The notes beneath the pieces are model-generated. The model was not told the origin of the DNA. It searched no databases and saw only the letters and a list, made by a program, of their open reading frames with translations. The position numbers and the translations under genes are program-made. Of a stretch of 64,000 bases of DNA, positions 10,917-21,657 are shown one piece after another; within the stretch, counting starts at the first letter, position 1, and every line of letters begins with the position of its first letter. Source of the DNA: Reticulascus tulasneorum. Its lineage: Eukaryota > Ascomycota > Sordariomycetes > Glomerellales > Reticulascaceae. Where the stretch lies: assembly GCA_001557505.1 (NCBI GenBank), contig LSAX01000006.1, positions 3,472,001 through 3,536,000 of the forward strand, written 5' to 3'.

Positions 10917-11792
10917 ATGTCGGTACTTCACTGGGTGAAGCAGAGGTTCTCAGCACCTCGGGTCACAGCCTCAACGTCATTCCAGTTCATGTCCGATCTT
11001 CACCTTGAAGTCAGCAACCAATATGACACGTTCGATTTCGAGGTTACAGCGCCTTATCTCATTCTTGCCGGCGATATCGGCAGAATGGTAGACTACGACG
11101 GGTACATGCGGTTCCTGGCTCGGCAGGCGTCGAGGTATACCAAGGTTTTCCTCGTGATGGGGAATCACGAATTCTACACCATGACGTTTGAGGATGGTAT
11201 TACGAAAGCGAAACAGCTGGAGCAAGAGCCCGTGATGGAAGGAAAGTTGGTGCTTTTGCACAAGGGTCACCACATCTTGACGGGCATGACGGTGCCGGTC
11301 CACGTCTTCGGATGCACACTATGGACTCAGGTGCCCGAGACAGATATGGAGGTCGTGTCAAAGGTTGTATCCGACTTCAAGCACATCCGAGACTGGACCG
11401 TCGAGTCCCATAACGCACGACATGAAGAAGATTTGGCGTGGCTCCAGGAGCAAGTTGCATCTATCGAGGATTCGGAAGACCAGATCACTGTGGTCGTAAC
11501 CCACCATGCGCCGTGCAAGGATGGGACGTCTAGCCCAGACCACAAGAATAACCCTTGGGCATCTGCTTTTGCCACCGAACTTCTGGGATCTTGGGGTTGG
11601 GGGCCCGCGGTGAGGTATTGGGTGTTTGGGCATACCCATTACAGTAATGTGTTCGAAAAGAAGGGCATCACCGTGGTGGCAAACCAGCGAGGGTACGTGT
11701 TCCCCACTGCGAAGCCGTTAAGGAATGCGAGACCGCCAACGGAAAAGGAGAAGAAGCATCTGTTTGATTCAGCTAGAATCATTGCGGTATGA
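10917..11792 (+). CDS. Calcineurin-like metallophosphoesterase
   Basis: A single exon of 291 residues. All metal-binding motifs of the calcineurin-like fold are present in order: SDLHLE (Asp27, His29), GDIG (Asp53), GNHEFY (Asn83, His84), THHAP (His196, His197) and FGHTHYSN (His239, His241). These residues hold two divalent metals and hydrolyse phosphoester bonds. The short length and lack of extra domains match small fungal Ser/Thr-phosphatase-like proteins whose substrates are mostly unknown. No signal peptide is evident, so a cytosolic enzyme is likely. It neighbours no obvious partner. Confidence 0.92.
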   Translation: MSVLHWVKQRFSAPRVTASTSFQFMSDLHLEVSNQYDTFDFEVTAPYLILAGDIGRMVDYDGYMRFLARQASRYTKVFLVMGNHEFYTMTFEDGITKAKQLEQEPVMEGKLVLLHKGHHILTGMTVPVHVFGCTLWTQVPETDMEVVSKVVSDFKHIRDWTVESHNARHEEDLAWLQEQVASIEDSEDQITVVVTHHAPCKDGTSSPDHKNNPWASAFATELLGSWGWGPAVRYWVFGHTHYSNVFEKKGITVVANQRGYVFPTAKPLRNARPPTEKEKKHLFDSARIIAV

Positions 11793-12781
11793 GCCCATTC
11801 ACGGTACGTGGATGCGTATGGATTGGGCCTTTGGGCTAGATTAGAGCTGCCCTTTACAGAATACATCTATCCTACAGACTCAAGGCACACTAGTTCAACC
11901 CCCTCTTTCTTAATTGGCTAACTTTCAGACAAGAGTCTGGTTGATTCCATGTTTGTGTACGTTAGCAAGGGGGTCGATGATTAGCTTCCGGTGGTTTACA
12001 ATATCACCAAACTTGAAAGTAGGCTGTGCTTGGATTTTACTGGTAAACCCCTACTATTCTTGATCATTCCCCTGCTTAGTTTCTCTTCCATTTACTTCTA
12101 ATGTATACCCAAGCCTTTTTTGTTTTATTTTTGGCATGTCATTTGTCTAATAGTTAATGGGTTTCTGCTCGAGGCTCATGCCATGGTTCTGGTAAGCGCA
12201 GGAATCCGGAAGCTAATTTCGATCCGCATCGCCGAGAGTGAGGTAAGCGGGCTTACACTAAACCTGCTCTGCTTACCGAATTTGCCCAACAAGCTTCAGA
12301 TCGAAATTCAAGGTGATTACTTAATGTTCATGCACGAAGGACAATAGGCCCTGCCCGCTTGGGTTTAATGGCTCCAGCTTACTGCTGCATCCCCCGGATC
12401 TGACATTGAAGTACCTGGTAAAGCACCTCCGAATGCAGTCATGGGCGAAACGCTCTGCAAGGCCAGTGCCGAACATTTAAAGTGGCTCTCTCCCCAGTAT
12501 AACAGGGCCGGGGGATTTGGCATCATCTTTAAGGCGCGCGAACGTGGCTGTCATCCTCGGTCTTTGATGCTAGACAGGGGACCTCTAGTCTAGGTTTTGC
12601 GGGGGTTCCAAAGGCCGGGTCGTCGGATTCATACTACGTCGTAGAGCTGACAGTAAGTCTAAGCCCAACAGGTAATTACTAGGTAGCTAAAAACAAATCG
12701 CCACATTCAGCCCTAAAAAAAAAAACAGCAATTACATCCCTCGCCCTTTGCGCACCCTGACTAAGTTCAACAGTCTACTTC
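11793..12781. other. Intergenic stretch
   Basis: This is the upstream region of the transcription factor gene. The frame at 12120-12347 has no recognisable motif. A GGTAATTACTAGGTAGCTAA string of the dispersed TAGGTA type lies at about 12670. An A-run follows near 12714-12725. Confidence 0.45.
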
Positions 12782-14606
12782 ATGCCGCTTCCCCCGATCT
12801 ACAAACTTCGTAAACTCAAGAAAGCTGCCTGCAAATTCCAACGCACAATGTCAGCATCAGATACACAGTCTGACTCTCCGCCAGCGGCGGGACATACGGC
12901 TGAAGGTCTGGCTTGGCGGACCTGCGAACGATGCAGCCAAACAAAACGCAAATGCGACAAGCAGCTGCCGAGATGCGGCCGTTGCGAGAGGTGACTATGT
13001 CCTTGGCAGTGTAGAATCTCTTATCTGCTGGCTGACCACGCCTAGGCTTAAACACAAATGCTGTTACAGTTACGGCGGCCTAGCAAACCAGGCTCAACCG
13101 GGCGAATCCGCCGTCATCGTTGGAATGCCGCGGATTGACCTGCTCGACCCCACGGCCGACGTAGATGGCATGCAGATCATGGCCCTGCTGGCAATACACG
13201 GTATCGATTGGCGCGATGCTGCCGCTGCCTACTTCCTCAACGTGTATCCCTGGCTGTCGATGGTGCATCGTGAGCTATTCAATGCCAAAGTAAGCAGGCC
13301 AACTGAAGAATGGAGTCCCGGGCTCTCGTTGCTGCTGGTGTGTATGCATCTAGCCACTCAGGTGCCCGGGAGACATGATCGCAAACCCGGCATTATTTTT
13401 GACCCATTTTACCAAACTGTAAAAAAGTTGTTTGCCCTTATGACGAGTATTTCTTCGCCTACCATCGAGCTCGTCCAATGCGGCGTCTTAATTGCCATTG
13501 CGGAGGAAGGTCACGGAGACTTGAACATGTCTTATCGGACGTTGGGACAAACAATTGCGCTTTCTAGATTTCTCGGTGTGACCCCCGGCAAGCATTACCA
13601 CGGCTTCGCCGAAACTTCTGCCAGTTACGACGAAGAGGAGACAAGATCGCTGTGGTGGTCTCTGTTTATCTTAGATCAGTGAGTGACCGCGCATAGCCAA
13701 CTACCCGCCGAGTTCCTCGTTACTGATCAGACTATGTCCCTTGCATAGGTTTATACATCAGTGCCCTAACCACAAGCACTTGCCGCGACTCATGGAGACT
13801 CCGGAGGACGATGACTTGTTGCCATCGGAGACTAGTCTTTGGGACTTACAGTCGAGGTCCTTTGTCTCTGGCACCAAGAGATTGCCGCTCGGCGTTTCCT
13901 TATCAGAGGACCTAGGCACATTTCAAAGGACTAGTCAGGCCGCCGTACTGCTGAATAAAATAGTACGACACGAAGCAAACCGGAAAGCTACGAAAAGCTT
14001 GCCTCGCCTGTCTGCCGTGATGCTGCTGGACGACTCCGTGAGAGGTCTCATCGGGGCAATGCTGCGCCAGGCTCAAATATGGGACATGTTTTGCGATTCT
14101 TTCGCCATGTGCATCAGGTATAGCATCAGTTCAGTATATTCGCGTGTCATATGGTTACTGACAAAGAGCAGCGGCGTTTTCATGCTGTACAACCCATTTC
14201 TCGAGCACATTAGGGCAGACCACACGTCTGCCGTGTTAACGGCCGATGAGGTTGCCAGGGTCATCTCAGCTCTGACGTTCGTCATACGCCTGACGGTGGA
14301 TATCGTGCTCGAATTCAACGACGACCTCCTCCTCCATCCTGAGAAGGTCGCTAGCCTATCTCCATCCGCGATACACGCCTGCTGCTATGTTCTGGAGTCC
14401 ATTCTGAGACTGCAACAAATCAATATACATCCCGTATCTAGCAATGCGTTTCAAGAGGTCACCAAGTCCGTTGGTGTCTTTGCATTAAGGTGGCGATGTG
14501 CATGTGAGTATCCAATGCTCAACGCTTCCGGGCAATCACTGATTCCCGTCTTTTTATAGATACATGTCTCGGATTAATCGACACGTTGAAGTCTGAGACA
14601 GCTTGA
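12782..14606 (+). CDS. Zn2Cys6 fungal transcription factor
   Basis: Five exons: 12782-12990, 13046-13678, 13749-14117, 14172-14503 and 14560-14606, giving 529 residues. The first intron splits the zinc cluster. Spliced, it reads C-x2-C-x6-C-x6-C-x2-C-x6-C (Cys48 to about Cys76), the binuclear GAL4-type DNA-binding domain. The remainder resembles the fungal-specific transcription factor domain, with LWWSLFILDQ and DDDLLPSE typical of its middle. Intron 3 (54 nt) is in frame, so its removal rests on good splice signals and family fit, not on a stop. A second in-frame ATG at 12848 could be the real start (507 residues). The gene faces the dehydrogenase-like gene 86 bp away and could regulate it, though convergent order gives no direct support. 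Confidence 0.88.
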
Positions 14607-14692
14607 ATTAATCTATGACACACGAAACATGAACGACAACGACGCCCATACCGCTCGATACGTCAACAGATACAACGCGAACAAGGACACAA

Positions 14693-15481
14693 CTAAGCCT
14701 CAACCACCAACTCAAATATCTGCTTGTCTTTTGGCTGGTCAAACCATTCCCACATCTTCGTGGCGATATGCGATGGTCGGAGGTTTGCCGTTGAATTCAC
14801 CTGTCCACCGACCGCTACAATACCAATATGAATGCCCGTCGAGCCATAGGTATTAGCAAGACTCAAGACGAAGTTCCGCTGGGCTGCCTTTGTCATCGAC
14901 AGCGCAAATACCTGAGGAATAGGGTCCTGGTGTAAGAGGGAGCCCGTGACAAGGATGGAAGGCCGAGAGGTTTGATCGGAGTCTACCAGCTCCGTCAAGC
15001 GAGGTAAAGCCCATTGCGCAACCACATAAAGTGCTTGATTAGTGACCTGGTAAGGATCGATTTGTTAGCATAAATTTGATCTACCTACATCAGTCCGTTT
15101 GTGTGAACATACCTTGAAATCGTACATGATCTCATCCAAGGGAAATTTGAGTATTTCCGAAGGGCGAACCTGGGCTGCGTTGTAAAAGATACATTCCGGA
15201 AGCCCGAAATCGGCAGGAATCTGGTCAAGGGCCGACAAAAGTTGCTCTGTGTCCGTGACATCCACTGGGAATGTGAAGACCTTGAGATTTGGAATTCCGG
15301 AGCTGCGGGCAAACCCTTCGAGGTGTGCCTGATCTTCTTTCAACTGGTGCCCTCTTCTGGCAAATAGAACCACTTTGTCGTAGCGATTCTCCACCAATAC
15401 AGTTGTGGTTGATCGGCCGATGCCAGGGCCGGTTCCGACCACAAGCAGATAGTTTGGTGAGCGAGCAGAAGAGTTCGACAT
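14693..15481 (-). CDS. Short-chain dehydrogenase-like (SDR) protein lacking the usual catalytic Tyr
   Basis: Two exons on the minus strand, 15481-15113 and 15046-14693, give 240 residues. Donor GTATGT and acceptor CCAG keep frame. The Rossmann nucleotide motif GTGPGIGR stands at about residues 16-23, an acidic VDVTD at the second cofactor contact, and FYNAAQ in place of the NNAG motif. The SDR active site normally reads Ser...YxxxK. Here the second half is FALSMTKAAQR, so Lys is kept but Leu/Phe stands where Tyr is expected. The fold and NAD(P) binding look intact, but classical carbonyl reduction is doubtful. Substrate unknown; probably cytosolic. It ends 86 bp from the end of the zinc-cluster factor. 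Confidence 0.87.
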
Positions 15482-17138
15482 GGTGATTGATTTCAGGGCA
15501 GTGGATGATAAGTGTGTCGTTCAGAGCTCCTAAACTCTCCTTGAAGGCCCTTTATATAGTACATCAGTAGAGGATCGTAGAGCAGATGGCCATTATACGA
15601 AGCTCAATGTCCCACGCCAAAGGGCCGAACCGACGGGTTTCCAGAATCCCATCCGGCGTTAGCAAGAGACTTGTCTGGTGCGGCCGCATCTGAATGTCAC
15701 CGAATCTAAAGATCATGGTCTCCCCGGGCGGGAGATCCCAGATGCGAGCTGAGTGAAGTTCGTGCAAGTGCGGCCGCATCGTCTCCACATCTGCATACTA
15801 ATCAGTCCCCTGTCATAATGCTGCGACCCGCCCGCCCGCATGTATTAGTTCCCATCCCTGGCGTAGATTTTGCGGTAGGGCCTGAGACCTGCCTGTAGTC
15901 AGCACTGAAGTGTCTACCCGGGAGCTAACATACTTGCAGGTATCAAAGTGGCGGAGAGAGGCCATTGAATGCGGTGATCCGTATTTCTCCTTCGTTGTTT
16001 GCAAAATACTAGACGGGCCCGCTGCCTGAATTAACACCGGACAACGGGCACTGGTGCCTTTTTCTTGTCATCCTTGGACTCACATTTAGTCTCATGTTCT
16101 TTTAGCAGCAGCCATTAGTCCCGTTTCAGATGCGATGATGAGGTGTTTGCCTCACATATCACATTCGAAGGTGGAATATTCTAGACGGGGATCTTTGGCT
16201 GACACTACCTACTCTCCTCGAACACAAACTTCATTGCTTATAAATAGACAAGTTTTAACAAGTTTGAACAGACAAAGTAAGCTGAAGCACCGATTGACTT
16301 GGTCCGGCTTGATGTCGCCATGCTTGTTAGAGCTCACGTGATCTCTAACAACATCTTGGTTTGCAATAATTTGAAATTCAATTTGAGAGATGAATAAAAC
16401 CTGCCGTATCTGTTCGACTTACTTGAGCTGCAAAGCATCGACTGTTAAGGACTCGCTTTTGCCGACGCCAAGTATCGAGGTTATTGTTGTCTTGTTGATT
16501 TTAGGTGCCGAGATATGTTGCCAAGTCTTCCATTCCTAACATGCCGAAAGACTCGGGGGTTTACGGGCGCTCAGAAAGACATCGCAAGTTTGAGTAAGCC
16601 AAGATTTGATGGCTAGATTTCCAGTTCTCTAACCGTTTTATCCAGAGAGATAGTCACTTTCACATAAGCTGCGTTGATAGTCCCGGAATGTATATCGCGG
16701 ATGGACTCTAGAAACCTGCTGATTATCCTCTAGAGTATCACGAGCTTCGAGTTCCAATTGATTACAATGGGGTAGCTAACACAAATAAAAACTACGTTAC
16801 AAAGCGAGCGTTTATTCTAATACGGCGTTTAGTACTTGATGGCCATTGACTCTATGCTTTGTTGTATTTACATCGCAATCTGAAGGATTCGTCCGCAATT
16901 ACGTCCTTTGACGATTCTCTGAATTCCCGAACGGCCCCCAAAGATTTTACGCCTGGCGGAGGTGGGATTCACCCGCAGGTGGCGACCCGCATTCATTATG
17001 CAGGCCACATGCGACCTGATCAGATCTCGTCCCTGTCCATCTTGCCTCGCGACATTCATGGGGTCACTTGAAGGCGATTCAGATCATCGCACTCATGCTT
17101 CTTTATCATCTGCGCAACTCTAGGTCATTCTCATTCTC
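15482..17138. other. Intergenic stretch with a coding-like minus-strand remnant
   Basis: Mostly without supportable genes. On the minus strand 15564-16037 shows two short frames whose composition looks coding, including a run around PPGETMIFRFGDIQMRPH, but no intact start, splice pattern or family could be settled. The remainder up to 17138 is moderately AT-rich and empty. Confidence 0.4.
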
Positions 17139-18383
17139 ATGTCTACTTTGGTGACTTCGTTTGACGCTGCCGACATTCCTCCTGCGACTAGCCATGGCGG
17201 GAGCAATAGAAGCACCTTTGTGAGCGCAACATATTCTTCTCGGCCACAGCGGACATGGTATCAGCGCTACGCAATTGGTGTCTTCAAAACTGTTGTATAC
17301 CCTGCCGTCGTATTGTTTGTCCTCGTTGATGTCGCAGCGAATGGCATCTCTCGAGCTAATGACACCGCGAAAATCACCGCGAGGGAGCACCTGCGGCGGT
17401 ACCGTATCCGACACGGCAAACTTCCCAAGTCGAAACCCCTGGGAGTAATACGCACTAAATCGGGCAAGTCGGGTCGAAGTCAGAATTCTGCCTTTCTCTG
17501 CCTTCCTTTGGAAATCCGGTTGCGCATCTATGAGCTTGTCTTGCCCACTAAAGTAATTTTCCAGCCCATGCCCGGGCACTGGTCTACGAGAACTCACGGC
17601 CTATACTCAGAATGGGGCCCGCGCCGAGCAGACTGGAGCGCGGGGCAATGCATTCGCAGTGACGAAGAGCCGCCTAGTGCCGTACTGCGAACCACCATTG
17701 GCTTAGGCGGATCATACTTGAGGCAATGCCCTGCAGCACCGTCACACGGATTCGTGCGATACCAAGGTATCTGGAAGCTCATCTGCGGCGATCAGTGGAT
17801 GGAATTTGGATACTCGGCTGGACGGAAGCCATGTGAGGCGGTATTCGTCACAGACCTGATGCGTGCGTGTCGAGCTACCTATGTCGAGCTTCTCGACGTG
17901 TTGTACGGGGATAATACCATCTCCTTCTTCGGCGCCGAGTCGTTGCTGTTCTTTGCCAGAAACGTGAGCCCCGAGGGATTGCAGCGTATCCGGCACGTTC
18001 ACTTGGCAATATTCATATCCTCAAAGGACTGGGAGTCACCGAGTCGCAAGAGATTTATCATGAAGGCCATCGGCTGCTTACAAGACTCATTTAATATCCT
18101 CACGAATCTTGATATCGAGGTTGTGCTAGTCTGGGGCCAGCCTGTGAACGGTCAGCTCTTCTGGAAGTGGTTGAAAGATGACTTGCTAAGCCCGCTGAGG
18201 GTCACCGGAAACTTCGTTCTAAAGGTTTCTGTGTACCGTCCACTTGAACGGGAGGAGTACTGGAGATATGGTTATGAGGACTGGACGCCGGACATCGAGC
18301 CGATCAGCTCATGGGATACTGATGAGTATTTGGCACTGAAAGCAGTTGTTGTTAACCCTGAGAGCACTGATAACCCCAAATAA
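17139..18383 (+). CDS. F-box-like / DUF7730-type protein with an N-terminal hydrophobic helix
   Basis: A single exon of 414 residues. Near residue 120 the phrase FLCLPLEIRLRIYELVLP matches the short LP.EIR..IY motif that opens many fungal F-box-like and DUF7730 proteins. Downstream, LMRACRATYVELLDVLYGDNTISFFG is the typical second block (C+ Y.E....LY..N.F.F). Residues about 45-68 form a hydrophobic helix (FKTVVYPAVVLFVLVDVAANGI), which is unusual for this family and suggests membrane association. No function is established for these proteins. An F-box role in ubiquitin ligase recruitment is possible but unproven. Confidence 0.82.
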   Translation: MSTLVTSFDAADIPPATSHGGSNRSTFVSATYSSRPQRTWYQRYAIGVFKTVVYPAVVLFVLVDVAANGISRANDTAKITAREHLRRYRIRHGKLPKSKPLGVIRTKSGKSGRSQNSAFLCLPLEIRLRIYELVLPTKVIFQPMPGHWSTRTHGLYSEWGPRRADWSAGQCIRSDEEPPSAVLRTTIGLGGSYLRQCPAAPSHGFVRYQGIWKLICGDQWMEFGYSAGRKPCEAVFVTDLMRACRATYVELLDVLYGDNTISFFGAESLLFFARNVSPEGLQRIRHVHLAIFISSKDWESPSRKRFIMKAIGCLQDSFNILTNLDIEVVLVWGQPVNGQLFWKWLKDDLLSPLRVTGNFVLKVSVYRPLEREEYWRYGYEDWTPDIEPISSWDTDEYLALKAVVVNPESTDNPK

Positions 18384-21300
18384 TTCGCTTAACGTACTCT
18401 TTAAATTGATTTGATTTATACCTATCGATACTCCCGAGCTGAACGGCACAATCCAGCTCTTTTGAGAATGCATGAGGCCCTCACTGGGGGATCCCTCTAT
18501 AACTTCGGGAACATGATTTCGTGACTACGTCCAGTAATGTTAGGGGAGATGTGCTACCAAGCTCAACTATTTGAGCACGAAGGTTGCCAAGTCGTTCGTA
18601 GTAGAGAAAGACAGCAAAGTCAAATATAGTTAGAAAATCTCACGTGAAGTTTCGGCATTCCATAGTTTTGACAATCGGATTCATAGCCGACTTTGAATGT
18701 GTAACGATTCGCTGGTGATGGGCGACAGCCTAGTTACGCTTTACATGAGTAGCATGTGTTCTACTAGAGGTCGGCAGTGCAGCAGACCCTGAGACGGAAT
18801 TACCACTTTATAGGACTGCTGAAGTAAAAAAAAATAGTCGCTTCATGCTTTGGTATGATTGCCGCCGTTACGTCCGGCTTCAAAGCAACCATTCGGCCGA
18901 GCTCTACAATCCAAACGCCGCATACTCTCCATGCCACTTCTATCGAATGATACGACACGGGGCTCAGTCGTTGTTATGGAACGAGATCCCGACTATCGCC
19001 TAGCACTAATCTCAGAAGGTAACCCGAAAAGTCTAGGCATTATGACAGGGGGGTGAATCTCTTATTGTCCGAGTCGTGGCAGGTTGGGATTGGTCAGAAT
19101 AGCTTAGATCATGTGAGAGATAAAAACCCCGCCCCTACTGTAGCGCCTTATTAGTAGTTATAGTTTTTTCTGGCTAATCTATTGGATCAGCGCTTGCTCG
19201 ATTGGATGGTACCGATGGAGGGGGATTTCGATAATGACACATTTCCACTCTGGCGGCTGCAAACTGGGACACTTTGATAAGTGTCGTAAACAGAACAAAA
19301 GGATTGGTTAAAGCTAGCGTCAGCATAAAGGCAGCCACGAGACATTTTATGGGATCCATGGCTGCACGGGCTAAAGTGGGGTTGACTTGGCTTATTCAGA
19401 CTGTATACGGAGTATAGTTAATGATATTGTAATCATCTGCAGGACCAAGGAAAAAGGGCAAAAGGACGATGAGAAGAAAAGAACGGAGGAAAATTCTGAT
19501 ATGATCATTGGAGTGACTTACATTTATGGCTGGGCGAGCTACTGTTAGACTCGTCGGTCATTCCCCAGGCAAGGGTGAGTTGTGGTTTGTTAAGCTGTGT
19601 TGGCAAGGAGTGTCTCTTGTATCTTAGGCCGCTGGATGGTGGCAGGCTTTGGATTTGGCTTTTCGCTCATCGACTGGGTAGAGTGTCTGCTTTCAAAAAC
19701 CTGAAGGATTTGGGTGGGACCGCAGCACGCCTCGTAAGTAAACTCAAAAGTCCCTCGTGAATAATCATGATCCAGGTTTCCATGATAAGGCCGTGCCCTT
19801 CACACACAGCCCAGGCGTATAGCAGGCGCATAACTGCCGCCGTAACCGAGAGGATTACAGATGGGCACAATCCCGCATTTCATACCTGACATGTTGATTT
19901 GTTTCATTGTCATCCATAGTTGTTCATCCCATCTAGGACGTCAGAAATGAAAGAGATGCTGATTGATTGATTGATCGATCACTCACCGAGTCTTCACAGA
20001 CTGTGTGAGATAGATATGCCCATGATAGACAAACAGGCCCAAGGCCATCTGGACACCGTTATCTTCCTTATCGCGACAGAGGAGAGATCTAACTACTAGG
20101 TACGTTGACGATATAATCGACCAGGGCCATGCTCATGGCTCGAACTGGTAGCAGTCACCGACGGGACGTAGAGCAGTATGTTGAATAAAAGAAAGAGGAT
20201 TGAGTTTCGATGCCGAACTTTCCTCTGCTTTGCGTTGCAGAGGACTAACTAATTTGTAATCCACCGCCCCGATACAATCGTAGAACGTGCTGCATCGTGC
20301 TGACCCGGGGCCGAGCTGGCTAATAATAAATAGCGGCGGGCAAGGTTGTTGTTGGTCATGATGAGTGAGAAAATCTACCTGGATGCGGATATACAGTGCT
20401 GAAGGTCGGCATTCCACACAGTGTGCGCATGAGTTTACGGCGCACGCTTGCTTGGTGGGCGAGCTCTGCACCCAAAGGCCCAGATAATTAGATAGCGCGA
20501 CTTTTCCCTCAGAGTGGGTGGCTGCTTCCCTAAGAGCAGAACAAATTGAATTTAATTTTAATGCTCCCGGGATATTTCTTTCCCTCTTTCACCACCACAC
20601 ACACATCCAACACACCACCACCACTCTCTCTCCATCTCCTCCTCCCCCAATTCCTCCTCTTCCAACCTAGTTCCCTGCCTACCTTACCTCATCTACACCT
20701 GAAACTTGCCTCAACAACCTCCCTCTGTGCGCACCCCGTTTCTGTGTGGGGATTCAACGCCCATCTCTCATGATCGCAACTTCGTTCCTTTGCCCGTCAA
20801 ACGCGTCTGCTGCCATTCGGGCACATAAGCAACCCCGCCGGAAATCCTTCTTCGTCCCAACGGAACCACTCAACTCGCCGAGCGTGCTTTTGTCGCTGGG
20901 TAAGTCTGTCACTCCGCCACGCGTTCATCGGTCACTTTCCCATCCATCCCTAGCACGCAACATCACTCGTTTGCTCAACCATCCTCCCTCAATTGTGATC
21001 CCTATTACGCCCATCTTTACCAACGCCGCCCACCACCAGAACACCCGCTACGACGTTAGGTAACCAGATCTGCTTCTCTTTGTTATACCCCTCCGTGCCA
21101 GTGCGAAAGACTTTGTGTAACGCCGAAGACCTATGCCCAAACTAGTCTCCGCGCCCCCAATGCTTGGTGTCACTGCAATCCTTTTCTTTGCGACGTAGCA
21201 CTTGGCGGAAATCAGCAGAAACCCCGTTTACGGCTTTCGTTGAATCGCATCGGACATCTGAAGGCCCTTACAAGAACCTGACTCACTGATCTCCATATCG

Positions 21301-21657
21301 TGGAGTTGACCTTTCGTTGCCTGGTTGAGCTACATGCATGACATATCCACCGAAGCAGCCTATTTTCCATTTCCATCACTTCGCTCTCATTCAATCCCTT
21401 CTCCCATCGCCTGCTCTTCGGGCAGCTTTTATCTTCCTTTCTATCGCGTAAATTCGCCATTCTTCCTCCCTTTACAAATACTGGTTTACGCTATATCGTG
21501 CAGTTGGTAGCTTGGACGGCCACGTGACCACTACCCACATGACATGCAATCGAATTTGAGCGAAAGAGTTTCATTTTGCATCAGGCTAATAATTGATAGG
21601 ATTGGGATGAGCTGCTCGTGAACTGGGATGAAACCTGCTCGGCCATCTCACAGTACC
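18384..21657. other. Gene-poor stretch of about 3.3 kb
   Basis: No convincing gene was found. Small open frames at 18859-19056, 19575-19760 and 20133-20471 have no family motif. A short run of TGAT/ATTG tetranucleotides occurs at about 19964-19984. The right end (20560 onwards) is a pyrimidine- and CA-rich leader for the next gene, including an open frame at 20770-21063 that may be an upstream ORF or an unannotated 5' exon. Confidence 0.45.
20576..20700 (+). promoter_or_regulatory. CT/CA-rich tract, probable transcription-start region of the 1445-aa protein gene
   Basis: A dense run of CT and CA dinucleotides on the plus strand, about 1 kb upstream of the ATG at 21658. Such pyrimidine tracts mark start regions of many filamentous-fungal genes. 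It implies a long 5' leader for the next gene or an unseen upstream exon. No TATA box was seen. Confidence 0.4.

Noticed and set aside
19964..19984. TGAT/ATTG tetranucleotide run
   Set aside because: Too short and imperfect to be more than a minor microsatellite.
20546..21063. Two overlapping plus-strand frames in the CT/CA-rich tract
   Set aside because: Composition follows the pyrimidine-rich leader; no motif. Kept only as leader or possible upstream ORF.
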